Positions 1 through 10,711 of a DNA stretch of 33,663 nt are shown here, one piece after another (the first letter of the stretch is position 1; each line of letters opens with the position of its first letter). A program made the position numbers and the translations under genes. The notes under the pieces were generated by a model, which was not told where the DNA came from, did no database searches, and saw only the letters and a program-made list of their open reading frames with translations. The stretch is from Purshia tridentata (lineage: Eukaryota > Streptophyta > Magnoliopsida > Rosales > Rosaceae), in contig QANT01002840.1 in NCBI GenBank assembly GCA_003254885.1, positions 1 through 33,663 of the forward strand. The letters run 5' to 3'.

Positions 1-420
1 GAGAAAATAGGATATAAGAATGGGAATAGTAGAACTTCTAATAATTAGTTGAGAAAATAAATATCAACCTTTAGAGTTTAAAAAAGCAAGTAGTGAATTG
101 CAAAAACACATTTGGATTTCAACCTCCCCTTCCTTATTATTATAATGAAAAAGAAAGTTTAAAAGCAAATAAAGATTTGATTTTTCATATAGTTCTTTTT
201 TTTCTAAAAAATATATGATTAATATATTCTCCCTCTTTCTATCTACTTTCTCTTTCTTTGGTTATATGTGGAGCCCATGGCTGCCCATATGCATTGCTGG
301 CTTTCAGCCATCGCTTTGTTCGTTTTCTTTTATACGGGTTTTGTCTGCTGGGAAATGCCCAGAGAGAGAGAGGGAGAGAAAGAGAGAGAGTTTCAGTTGG
401 TTGAATCACACTGATTGAGA
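1..420. other. AT-rich region upstream of the PP2C gene
   Basis: AT-rich sequence with no coding potential recognised; it probably contains the PP2C promoter. A TATA-like AAATATATGA lies near 209-218, but its distance to a start site cannot be set from sequence alone. Confidence 0.5.
361..390. repeat. GA-rich microsatellite in the PP2C upstream region
   Basis: An almost pure run of AG dinucleotides, interrupted at three places, lies just before a CT-rich leader-like stretch (420-480). GA/CT tracts are common around plant transcription starts. It may lie at or near the PP2C transcription start, but no TATA box can be tied to it. Confidence 0.7.
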
Positions 421-720
421 GAGCTCCTCCTTGTTAAAGTCATCTCTATCTTCTTCGTCCTCTACCTCTTCTTCTGCGTCACCCACAAGAAAAAACCCAT
501 AATCAGCAAACAAAAAAGTTAAGCAACTTTGATTCACAAGTAAACAAAAGTGACCCATATCCAAAAACCCTATTGCCCACAGTTTTGGTTTGATGGATCT
601 ACAGATCTAACGCGCTTATACCCACATGTATTGCTCTGTCTCTTTTAGATCTCCATCGTTTTCATCTCCCACGATTCAGTAGCTGACCGCAGAAACTCTA
701 TCAACTAGCCTAATTACACA

Positions 721-1158
721 GTGAGTCTAAGAGTTTATTTTCCTTGAATTTTTTTTCCTTGATTTGTTATTTGGTGATTGGTTTTTTGCTTGGTTAAAGT
801 TAGTAATTTGTTAGTGGTTCTTGTGAAGTTACTGATTTTGGGTTTGTAGCTGACTAATTGTGTGGATGAAGTAAGGAGTATACAGGTAGATATGACTGTC
901 ACTATTTCCCACAACCCTTTGTTGCTTTCTTCATTTCAAGGTAGTATTAACATGTGGGGCACAGTCCTTTTGAGGTTCTAAGCAGAAATGCTGATGGGTT
1001 GGACCTGCTTATATCATATTGAATGTGTCTGTTAACTAAAAATTTACATAGTAAGATGATTTCTTTGGTCAAGTATATGATCAATTTTCATTAACTGGTT
1101 TTAATTGTCTATTATATGCGATTGTTTCCCCTTTTATAATAGATATTTTGCTCTTCAG
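721..1158 (+). other. Probable 5'-UTR intron of the PP2C gene
   Basis: The leader upstream of the PP2C start can be read as an exon ending near 720, then a donor GTGAGT at 721 and an acceptor CTCTTCAG ending at 1158. The intervening sequence is T-rich like the other introns, while the flanks (about 420-720 and 1159-1249) are less T-rich and leader-like. This rests only on splice-site appearance; a transcript could refute it. Confidence 0.5.
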
Positions 1159-1210
1159 GAGAGGAGGCTGGTGGGACTTTTGGTTGGAAGAGGTATTGCA
1201 TCCATTTTGG

Positions 1211-1389
1211 ATGTGGAGGCATTGGAGGCTGGCCCAGGTGAAATGAGGGATGTTATCAAGGTTGATGAACTTTCTGAGGGCCTGCTGGCGCCCATCTTCG
1301 GACAGACATGTACATGCAGGTTCGGAAGCAGCTGGCAGACAGGAAGGGTTACTTTGGTACAAGGATACTGGGCAACACATAAATGGTGA
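1211..1389 (+). promoter_or_regulatory. Overlapping upstream ORFs ahead of the PP2C start
   Basis: In the last leader exon an ATG at 1211 opens a 12-codon frame (11 residues) ending with TGA at 1244-1246. That stop overlaps a second ATG at 1243-1245. The second frame runs out of phase through the PP2C start at 1250 and stops at 1389. A ribosome must therefore leak past two ATGs, or reinitiate, to begin the phosphatase. Two more short frames lie in the putative first leader exon (592-609 and 626-682). Whether they are translated is unknown. Confidence 0.5.
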
Positions 1390-3934
1390 ATTTTCAATGG
1401 CTGTTGTACAGGCCAACAATTTGCTCGAGGATCAGAGCCAGGTTGAGTCTGGCCCCTTGAGCTTGCTGGAGTCTGGCCCATATGGCACCTTTGTTGGAGT
1501 ATATGATGGTCATGGTGGTCCTGAGACCTCCCGTTACATCAATGATCACCTATTACAGCATCTAAAAAGTAAGTTGCATCATTCCATATAGGTTTTTTAT
1601 CATAAGAGTGTTTGTTGGAGAAATGAATTGGCTTCACTTAAACTCATTCTTAGGATTCATTATCCCAAAGATAGAAGAAGCTTCTTATTGCAATTTAGGG
1701 GATATGTTTACTATCTATTAGGTCTTGAGAGTGGAATGAAGTTATTACTGATGATTCGGTTAATCATGGGGTTTCTTCAGGGTTCACGTCAGAGCAACAG
1801 TCCATGTCAGTGGATGTAATACGTAAAGCATATCAAGCGACAGAAGAGGGATTTCTATCTCTTGTTACCAAACAATGGCCTATGAAGCCCCAAATTGCAG
1901 CTGTTGGGTCTTGTTGCCTTGTTGGTGTGATCTGCAGTGGCACCCTTTACATTGCCAACCTTGGTGACTCCCGTGCTGTTCTGGGGAGAGTTGTGAAGGC
2001 AACAGGGGAGGTTCTTGCCCTCCAGCTGTCATCAGAGCACAATGTGGCCATAGAATCTGTCAGACAGGAGATGCATTCTATGCACCCAGATGACTCACGT
2101 ATTGTAGTTTTAAAGCATAATGTATGGCGCGTAAAGGGCTTGATACAGGTAACTCCATTACTGAGTGTAATAATAATAATAATGCTTCATGTGACTGCCT
2201 TGCATAGTGCACACCGACTCGGTTTGGAGCATGAGTTTGGTATTCCAAGAATATCATTTTTGTAATTTTCCTGCTCCCCGTTCCTCTTGTACCTTTTTTG
2301 TTTTGTTTTGTTTTAATTTTTTAAAAGAAAATATAGCTTTAGTGTTCGTTAGGCCAATGTTGTTCTGCTGTATTTAAAATCTAAAGTGATTTTTGGGTAA
2401 TCATGGGGTGGGGTATTGAGATCTTCACCTACTGATGATCACCTGGAAACAAAAATATAAAGTGGACCTATGTTGTTTTAGACTTTATTTGGGGTTTGCA
2501 ATGTTGAGGAGTTTTCCCCCTTTTTTCTGAAAGCAAGTTTTTGTTTAGTTTAATATTGGTGTAGTGCTTCACATGCATGTCCAAGTTTGTAACTTTTTTT
2601 TTCCTGGTAATTCTTCTTTGGAATGGTTGAAGCGAAGTGGTAAAATTTTCTTTTATTAGGGATTGGCATGCAGGCTTCTATTATTAACACATTTTTATGG
2701 TAGAACCTATTGAGCACATGCTGGGTGTTACCGAGTTTACAAGGAAATATTCATAAGTGGCAGATCTTAGCATTTTTTCAACTCCGGAATGATGTTTAAG
2801 CACCACTCACCAGTGTATTTTGCTAGCACAATGTTCAGCTGATTGATTATGCTTTGGCCCACCTTCATAAAAAACACATCTGAACTTTTTGTGTTACTGT
2901 TTGCAATGGAAAATATTGTGGGGATCTCTGATTATTTAGCACAAGTTCCTCTATTAAGAATTATTTATTTTAGGTGTTTAAGGCATCATAAGTTATGATT
3001 CATAAAAGAATTCTTTTTTTGGGTGTTTAATGAATTAAAAGTTATGATTCATTCTGGAATATTTTATTGAGTAGCTTTTTATCATTAGTATATTTTTCTT
3101 TTGCAGATTTCTAGATCTATCGGTGATGTATATCTTAAAAAGGCAGAATTTAATAGGGAGCCTTTGTATACCAAGTTTCGTCTGCGTGAACCTTTTAAAA
3201 GGCCAATTTTAAGTGCTGAACCATCAATTTCTGTGCATGAACTTCAACCACATGATCAATTCCTTATATTTGCTTCGGATGGGCTGTGGGAGCACCTTAG
3301 CAATCAGGAAGCGGTTGATATAGTTCAAAATCACCCACGCAGTGTAAGATACTTATCTCAGCTCTGCATGCAGTTTCTATTATGTGAAATGTGTTTATTT
3401 AACTACAATATGGTAGGCTATATTTGGGCTTTATCTGGCTATGATGGATCATTTTGCGCCTCTATATTGTTGTTGCATGCTGTTAGTGATAAATAAACAA
3501 ATAGTAAATGGGCAAGAGGAATATGAGGAGGATATAAATGCTTGTATTGATAGGTTTAAGTTTATGACCAACTGACCAAAGAATAATGCAGAGTTGTAGA
3601 TCAAACACCATATTGTAAGTAATAAAGAGAAGGAACATGACTTTACCCACTTTTTGTTTTTCAGGGAAGTGCGCGGAGGCTTGTGAAAACTGCCTTGCAG
3701 GAAGCAGCTAAGAAAAGAGAAATGAGATACTCGGATTTGAAGAAAATAGACCGTGGTGTCCGCCGGCATTTCCACGATGACATAACAGTCATAGTTGTAT
3801 TTCTTGACTCAAACCTTGTGAGCAGAGCCAGCTCAACTAGAGGCCCTGCTTTGTCTGTCAGAGGAGGCGGTGTCCATCTACCTGCAAAAACTCTTGCCCC
3901 CTGTTCTACACCTGTGGAACTTAATGCTACCTGA
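1250..3934 (+). CDS. Protein phosphatase 2C, plant clade D type (397 aa, 4 coding exons)
   Basis: A Mg/Mn-dependent Ser/Thr phosphatase. Coding exons are 1250-1568, 1781-2148, 3107-3343 and 3665-3934, all with GT-AG introns, closing in frame at TGA 3932-3934. PP2C motifs appear in order: ED at 60-61, DGHGG at 86-90 (metal-binding Asp86), GDSRAV at 168-173, SRSIGD ending at Asp236, FASDGLWE at 284-291 (Asp287) and DDIT at 346-349, so all the usual metal ligands are present. The N-terminal stretch [15 protein letters not shown] and the close of the domain resemble Arabidopsis clade D PP2Cs such as PP2C38. Known members of that clade dephosphorylate the plasma-membrane H+-ATPase or damp immune kinase signalling; which role applies here is inference. 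The start was chosen because family proteins begin [17 protein letters not shown]. Other ATGs lie just upstream, the nearest out of frame by 7 nt. The nearest + strand neighbour is 3.4 kb downstream. No missing catalytic residue was seen. Confidence 0.95.
2973..3053. repeat. Imperfect 49-bp tandem repeat in PP2C intron 2
   Basis: The words GGTGTTTAA and AGTTATGATTCAT each occur twice in the same order, 49 bp apart (2973 and 3022; 2991 and 3040). This is a diverged duplication close to the acceptor of the 958-bp intron. No function is suggested. Confidence 0.6.
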
Positions 3935-6900
3935 TGAAGCCAGCACATTGTAATATTGTGTACCTATTGTTGAGTCCTTCTGAGAACTCCGGTGATCCAT
4001 CAGCCTGTACATCCAAGAAAGAAAAGAGAAGGTGCAGTCATTTTTTTTTACTGTACAATGTAACAATTAACTTGGACATGTATGTTATTTTAGTTTCTGA
4101 GATCTTGAGCAGAGGTATAAAAGGAAAGAATCAAAGATATAGAGCTTCAAAAGGTGATGATGCTAATTAAGATTCTTTCTTCAGGACAATCTTCTCTACA
4201 AATTCTCTCTCTTGTTTGTCTACTTCATTTCAGAGTTGTTTTGGGTTTGTAAATTATATGTTAAAGGACAGCCCTGGAAATCCAAATCTCTTATCTCTGC
4301 CTGTTGATTGCCTGGTGTACTTTATTGGCACTAGCTTGCACTTGCAGTGATATGTACATTGCTGGGAAATTGTCAGGATAGCTGAAAGCTCGTTGACTTT
4401 GCCAGAAAACTCTGATGGGGATACACATGCAAGACATTGCAAGTACTCGGAAAATTTTACTTTCAGGGAAGCAGTGAGGCAACCAAATGGGCAATGAACT
4501 TTGTTACTAAAAAAGGTTAAAAAGGATAAAAAGGGTAATATGCAGCAACATAGAGTTTGCCTGAATGGGTTGGGCCCAGATAGCATTTTTTTACAACCAA
4601 GAGAAGTAAGAGATTGATGGTCCTGAACTCCCCATGGATGTTTGGCTCTGAAATAAAAGCAAAAATGAAACTAAAAACCTCTTTTTAAGCTAGTAAAAGA
4701 TGAGCATCACTTCTCATTTAGCTTCTTGCATTGTAGATGAAGCTTATTTGTTGGAGTGCTAATTATGTAAAAGGCCCTTCGTTTTAACTTTCAACACAGT
4801 GGATCATGGACCAAGGATCCATGTTGCAGGAAATGAATCTTAGTCAACGTTATAAATATCTTTCTGTATCAGTCTAGTGATTCCCATGAATCTTTTTACC
4901 TTTTGGCTTTTCTTTTGGATATGGTCAAACCCAAGAATCCAATTATCAAATCTGGAACAAGAACAAACAAAACAATTTTGCTGGGGACAAGGGAATATGC
5001 AAAGCCAAATTAGCCACCCACGGAAACTGTTTGGGATGCTACGTGCACGCAATTTCTGCGCAGGACCATAAGCTACCTACACTCATCTATATTTTAATAA
5101 AATTAAGTCTTTCCCATGTGGACAGTCTGTCTCTTTATTTAGAGGAAAATAAATCTTTACCTCTATAAGTTATAACGACTGTTTATACTTTATTATCGTT
5201 GTTTTTTTTTCATTAAAAGTGATTTATATGATATAAAAGAGATAAATTAATAAATACCCACACCCATTACATAAAAAAGTAAGTCATGTGATAGAAATAT
5301 AAAAACAAAAAATATATATAAAGTAGTTCAGAATCAGATGCATGTTCGCACTTGATACTGATTACTGAGTGCTCAGTAAATGGGCTTGAAATTTATATAC
5401 TGTTCATAAAAAGTTTACTATGAGAGGGAGACTGCACAGCGCGCCACTCCTCTAAATTAATTGTCTTTTCTTATCTACTTTGACACTTTTTCTGGGGCAC
5501 AATTCTCCATTGTATTAGGGTTGTTCTGCTTCAATCTGCTAAGCTCTTTAAAAGTTGAAAGTTGAAACCAAAAGGCTGTTTCCAATTTTCACTCTCCTCT
5601 CCCCAAGGTCAATTCTAATTTCTAATATTAAATATTGTTCACAAGAAAGATAGCAACATGTCCAATTCACCGATTTACCAATGATAAATTTAAAATGATA
5701 TTATTACTGTTTCAGAATTTTTAATGAGATTAATACAAAAATGTGAAATTGGTAAATGGCAACCATGAACTGTCTCATAGCCTCATAGGAGGTCATTGAG
5801 TTGAGTTTGCTATTCAAATTGTCTATATCTTTCATTTATTTATTTATTGATTGTAGTATTTCTTTTTATAATATTGAAAATAATTAGCTATCCGCATACG
5901 ATTACGAGCTCATGGAAGTATTCAATGATTTGACCCCACGACAATGTAATTACCGGTAAAAAACTGATGCGGTTATTTATTTCCTTCACCGCCAAGGTCC
6001 AGTTGTGGTTCATGTAGTCAATATTTTTTAATCACAATAGTAACTATGACTTTTAGTAGACCACAACTCTGTCATTAATTTTATGGGCATCTCAACAAAA
6101 ACAATTGTTTTCTAATAATTAACCTTTATTTTTTAAAGAAATAATTAAAAAAAACAACCCCACCATAATCAACCAAGATACATTTTATTTAAAAAAGTGA
6201 AGTTGGAGGAGGAATATTATGAAATGTAAGAAGGTGCAGACCACTCCCCTAATTAAAGCATTAATTATTTTGGTCTGCAACCATCTCCTTTTTTTACTGC
6301 TTCGGACTATTTTTGAAGATTGTTGTTTTGGTTTTAAACTTTTAGCTAATTAGCTTTGGTTTCTTGGCATTTGGCCCTCCCTTCTTAAAAAAAAAAAAAA
6401 AGTCTTACAGTGTTACAGATGAGCCACCCCATAAAACCTTTATTCCACCATTATTTTATTATCATTCCAGTAATGAAATGAACATCAAGTTTCAGGCTCT
6501 GAATGACAAATGAGAATTGTCCACCATTCATGCATGCCTTCATGGTCTAGCAAATGCCAAGCCACTTGCTACATTAAACACAACAACCAATGAGCAACAA
6601 ACATCCTCTCAAGTCTAAGATACCCCATTCATAAATGCGCATTGCGTATTATTTTTGTCGAATAAATTGATGGTATTGTACTATTGTGTCATCGAACTAT
6701 AAATATTAAAAAATTATGGGGATAAATTACAATAATATAATCAATAAAAACCTTAGTAAAAGTAAAACATATAATCAACTCATGTAATATGAGTCTAAAT
6801 ATGCAGGCGAGCAAAGTGGGATACATTTTTTTCATCCCCACATTAAACGCAACAACTAAGCAAGAATTAAGAAACATCCCTCCTAGCCTATGTGCTAGAT

Positions 6901-7380
6901 ATGCCATTAACTAAAAAATGCAGGAAAATAAAGTGGGATACTATGTCTCAGGCTTTATGTAACTTCCTCTTCTGCATAATCTTGAAAGAATCATATTTTT
7001 GTCTTTGGGTTTACATTTTGGCTTCCACTATCAGTTTTTGCCTCATCTTCTGACAATACTCATCTTTTTTCTCTCTTACTTTCCCACCAAAACCTATGCT
7101 AAAGAGAGAGAGAACTCACCAAACCCACTCCATTTTTCAGAGCCTGAGGAAAAACCTGTACACTGGTGTATCAGTTACATAATAATGCATGATATGTTGT
7201 CATATTGATATGAATGATAATATTATGTAATTCTCTGCAGCTTTTCCAAAACCACTTTCTCAGCTTTCAGTTGGACACTGTTTTAGGCTTTTAGTATAAC
7301 CCAACTTCTTGTGTTTTACACTGAACCATAACCTTTTGCCTTTTGAAGTACAACTCTAAATTCAGGGGAAACAGAGAGAC
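3935..7380. other. Intergenic region between the PP2C and DUF630/632 genes
   Basis: It holds the PP2C 3' UTR at its left end and the promoter and leader of the next gene at its right end. No conserved coding sequence was recognised. The block at about 4254-4586 is less AT-rich than its surroundings and is open on the minus strand for 110 codons, but the translation resembles no family I know. From 5.1 to 7.0 kb the DNA is very AT-rich with no recognisable element. A short GA tract lies near 7100, within the likely leader of the downstream gene. Confidence 0.6.
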
Positions 7381-10369
7381 ATGGGTTGTGTTGTGTCTAG
7401 GAAAGATGAGGAAGACGACGTCGTATGGGTTTGTAAGGAGAGAAAGCGCCAGCTGAAATTGGCTGTAGACCGTAGGTATGCACTTGCAGATGCACAATGT
7501 AAGCATAACCACTCGCTCTATGCAGTAGCAGCTGCTATAAGGTTGTTTGTAGCAAGACATTCCTCTCCTTCTCCATTTCTCATCACCTTTCCTTCTTCTG
7601 CTTCCTCTGAGGGCACTGAGACCGTCATCTCCAACCCAATGTTCCTTCAACAGAGACCATGTGAACCCACCATCCACAAAACCATTGCTTGCCCATTTTC
7701 TGATTCTGCAGTTTCTATGGGCTCTTCAGAGGTAGACAGAGAAAAACAAGTACAAGAAAACCCAGATGACAGAGAAGAAGATGATGATGGTGATGGTGAT
7801 AGTGATAGTGATAGTGATACTCAGACTGATGAGGAAGAGGTGGTTTGTGAGCATTTTTACAGTGAGATGGCTCCATCAATGCTATCACCACAGAGAGATT
7901 TTGGGTGGGATTTTTTTAATCCTTTCTTTGATGGTGTGAGAACTGAGGTTGTAAAAGGGTTCAGTTTCAGTCAGAACTCTAATGAGGATTTGAGGGTGGT
8001 GAGAGAGAAAGAGGGGATTCCTGAGCTTGAAGATGATGGAGAAAGAGTAATAAGTGAGGAAAAGAGTGGAGATTTGAGCAATTGTGATGTGGGTCATGGA
8101 GAGGATTGTGGAATTGAGGCTTTGAAAGAAGGAGATGATGGTAATGTGAAACAAGGGGAGCAAGAGTCTCTGGGAGTGACTGATACACCCAAAAATGGGA
8201 GGGAATTGTTGGAAGCACTGAAAGATGTTGAGGACTATTTCCTTAGGGCCTATGATTCTGGTTTGGATGTTTCCAGGATGCTGGAGACCAACATGGTTCA
8301 AATGCAATCTGCCTTGGAGGAAATTAAAGGTGGGGTCTTTCTCTTTTATCTTCTTTTGTCTTCCCTCAAAAGCCCTCTGTTATTTATATTTTCTTAACAA
8401 TTCATTTTTGTAATCTGGGCCAAAAAAAAAAAAAATTCATGTTTGTAAGACCTTGTTAGATATATCATATATTACTGATTGCATAAGGAAAACAGTGACA
8501 ATTTTCTAGTCACACATCAAGCCTTTATGAGAGACTGAGAGAGTCATCCTACTTGTGCCAAACAAAGGACCAACCTTTGAATACTTTATTTGGTATTCCA
8601 TTAAAAAGCTTGAATCAGTTATTGTTGTCGTGTGCAGCAAATTGCAGATCTGCTCATTACAATCATATTGTAGCTCTACTATCAATTCATCTATGATTTT
8701 GAGTGCAGAAAACTCTAACAAGCTCATCCGGTCAATCACACGAAGCCAGTCCACCTCATCCACATCATCTTGGTCTTCCTCCTGTAAAAGTCTCCTTTCA
8801 TCTAGCTCCAAAAGTTCTTCAACATGGACTCACTTCAATAATGATCTATTTGATGACTATGGAGCAATGGGATCAGGGAGCCACTCCTCAACACTAGGAA
8901 GGTTATATGCTTGGGAGAAAAAACTCTATGAGGAGGTGAAGGTAGAATATGACTTCAAAAATTTTATGCTTTGTTCAGTTTTTATGAATTTCTCCTACTG
9001 CATATTCTAATATTTTATACGATTGTTCATGTTTCTTGGAATGGAGTATCTACATTGGTAGCCTATAATTAGAACAGAACCCTTATCCATTCTCTTGTTA
9101 TATGTTGCTAATCAGTAGAAATGGTATACTCTGTATTTTTAGATATTAGATTAATGTATTGTTCAACTCTTGCATAAGGTAAGATGTCCTAACTTCCCCT
9201 CCATTTGGATACCAACATCTTTTAAACTCATGTATTCAGGCTGGAGAGGAAACTAGGAGAATATATGAGCAAAAATGCTCCCAATTGACAATCCAAGAAA
9301 CTAGAGGAGATGAGCTCAACAGTGGGGACAAAATTGGAGTTGAAGTAAAGGACTTGCATACCAGAATTTTGGTTGCCGTAAGAAGTGCAGAATCAATCTC
9401 CGAAAGGATTCAAAAACTGAGAGATAAAGAACTGCTGCCACAGCTTGTTGAGCTGCTACATGGGTAAGATAGTAGACATCAGATTTTGTTGGGAAGTGCC
9501 TGAATTTGTTTTTTTGTGGAGTTTTGATATAACCTTCATTTCCCAATTTCTGCAGCCTAATGAGAAATTGGAAGATAATGTCAGAATCTTATCAAGCCCA
9601 AAATAGAATCATGTCTGAAGTGAATTCCCTCAACTGTTCATCCTATGGAATGTTCTGCAATGACTCACACCAGCTTGCTACTTTTAAGCTTGAAGCAGAA
9701 CTTCAAAATTGGCGTGCTTGCTTTGCTTCTTATATCTCCTCACAGAAGGCATACATTGAAGCTCTTGATGGTTGGCTATGTAAGTTTGTTGCCCCTGAAA
9801 CTGAATTCTGCTCGAAGGGCAGGTCTTCACCACCATTGTGTGGATTCAACGGGCCACCATTACTTGCAATCTGTCATAATTGGTTAGCTTGCCTGGATAA
9901 GCTGCCAGATAAGGCAGTGACTTGTGCCATCAAAAGCTTTGGGAAGGATGTCCAAGCCCTGTTGGTTCAACAAGGGCAGGAGTACCAACAGAAGAGGAAG
10001 GCTGATAAACTTGCCAGAGAACTTGATAGGAAGGTTTTGGCGTTTGAAAGGACGGAAAGAAGGATTCTTGGGTTGAAGTTTTCGGAGCAAGAAACAGAAC
10101 TGCATGTCCGGAGTCGGATTGAGTACTTGACTGAGATGAAGGACCAGTTGGATATGTTTAGGAAGAGGCTAGACGCAGAGAAGGTGAAACATCAAACTAG
10201 CATGCAGGAGACACAGCGTATGGCTGTGAATAGATTTCAGACAGGGTTCTCTTCGGTTTTTGAATCCCTGGCTGAGTTTTCAAAGACTGCTACGAAAATG
10301 TACGCTGACCTTATAACATATAGTGAAAATGCAATGGGGGTAGATGACAGAAGTAGCAACCCTTCATAA
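7381..10369 (+). CDS. DUF630/DUF632 protein (REL2/NRG2/APSR1-like), 739 aa
   Basis: Four exons (7381-8329, 8709-8941, 9240-9463, 9556-10369) with GT-AG introns, in frame to TAA at 10367-10369. The N terminus MGCVVS fits N-myristoylation at Gly2 with a possible S-acylated Cys3, so plasma-membrane association is likely. Residues 1 to about 60 match DUF630, with the family's CKERKxxxKxAVxxRxALA pattern. An acidic Asp/Glu/Ser/Gly linker follows, with a repeat at about 134-148. DUF632 starts near residue 275 (RELLEALKDVEDYFLRAYDSG) and runs to about 600, and a charged coiled-coil-like segment covers about 600-700. Family members are often mislabelled 'bZIP'. Studied members affect leaf rolling (rice REL2), nitrate signalling (NRG2) and phosphate-starvation root growth (APSR1), and biochemistry is poorly defined. 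The specific role here is unknown. The length is normal for the family. It converges on the kinase gene, with 342 bp between the two stop codons. Confidence 0.93.
7780..7819 (+). repeat. In-frame hexanucleotide repeat coding an Asp-Gly/Asp-Ser tract
   Basis: Two GGTGAT units followed by four AGTGAT units code for alternating Gly-Asp and Ser-Asp in the acidic linker of the DUF630/632 protein. Because the unit is 6 bp, length changes keep the frame, so allele length variation is plausible. Confidence 0.8.
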
Positions 10370-10711
10370 ATGACCTTGCAGCATTCATGTTGAAGCAAAA
10401 GCTGATAACAGGTGAAAACAATTATTCAATGATTTTGAGAATGTGAGGCTCTTTTTAAGAATTTGATTTATATGATTGGTTTTGTCAAAACCTGCGTACA
10501 ATGATTATATATTGTAGGCTCTTGCTATGTAAAGGCAATATATATTTTTCTCATTGGTTTTAGATATATAATGCTTCCTATGAATTAAGAATATATCACA
10601 ATTCAGTAAATTCACAATGTACCCACAATCAGCACAGATACACTGAAACCTTCTCTCACACATACAAAGGCGCACACAAAGAAAAAGAAAGTGGGCATCT
10701 TCTTACATTTC
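10370..10711. other. Convergent 3' flanks of the DUF630/632 and kinase genes
   Basis: An AT-rich spacer of 342 bp between two facing stop codons. The two 3' UTRs must share or nearly share it. No distinct terminator or gene was seen. Confidence 0.6.

Noticed and set aside
1081..1481. Minus-strand frames of 108-112 codons across the first PP2C exon
   Set aside because: They are antisense shadows of the strongly conserved PP2C coding sequence, with no family resemblance.
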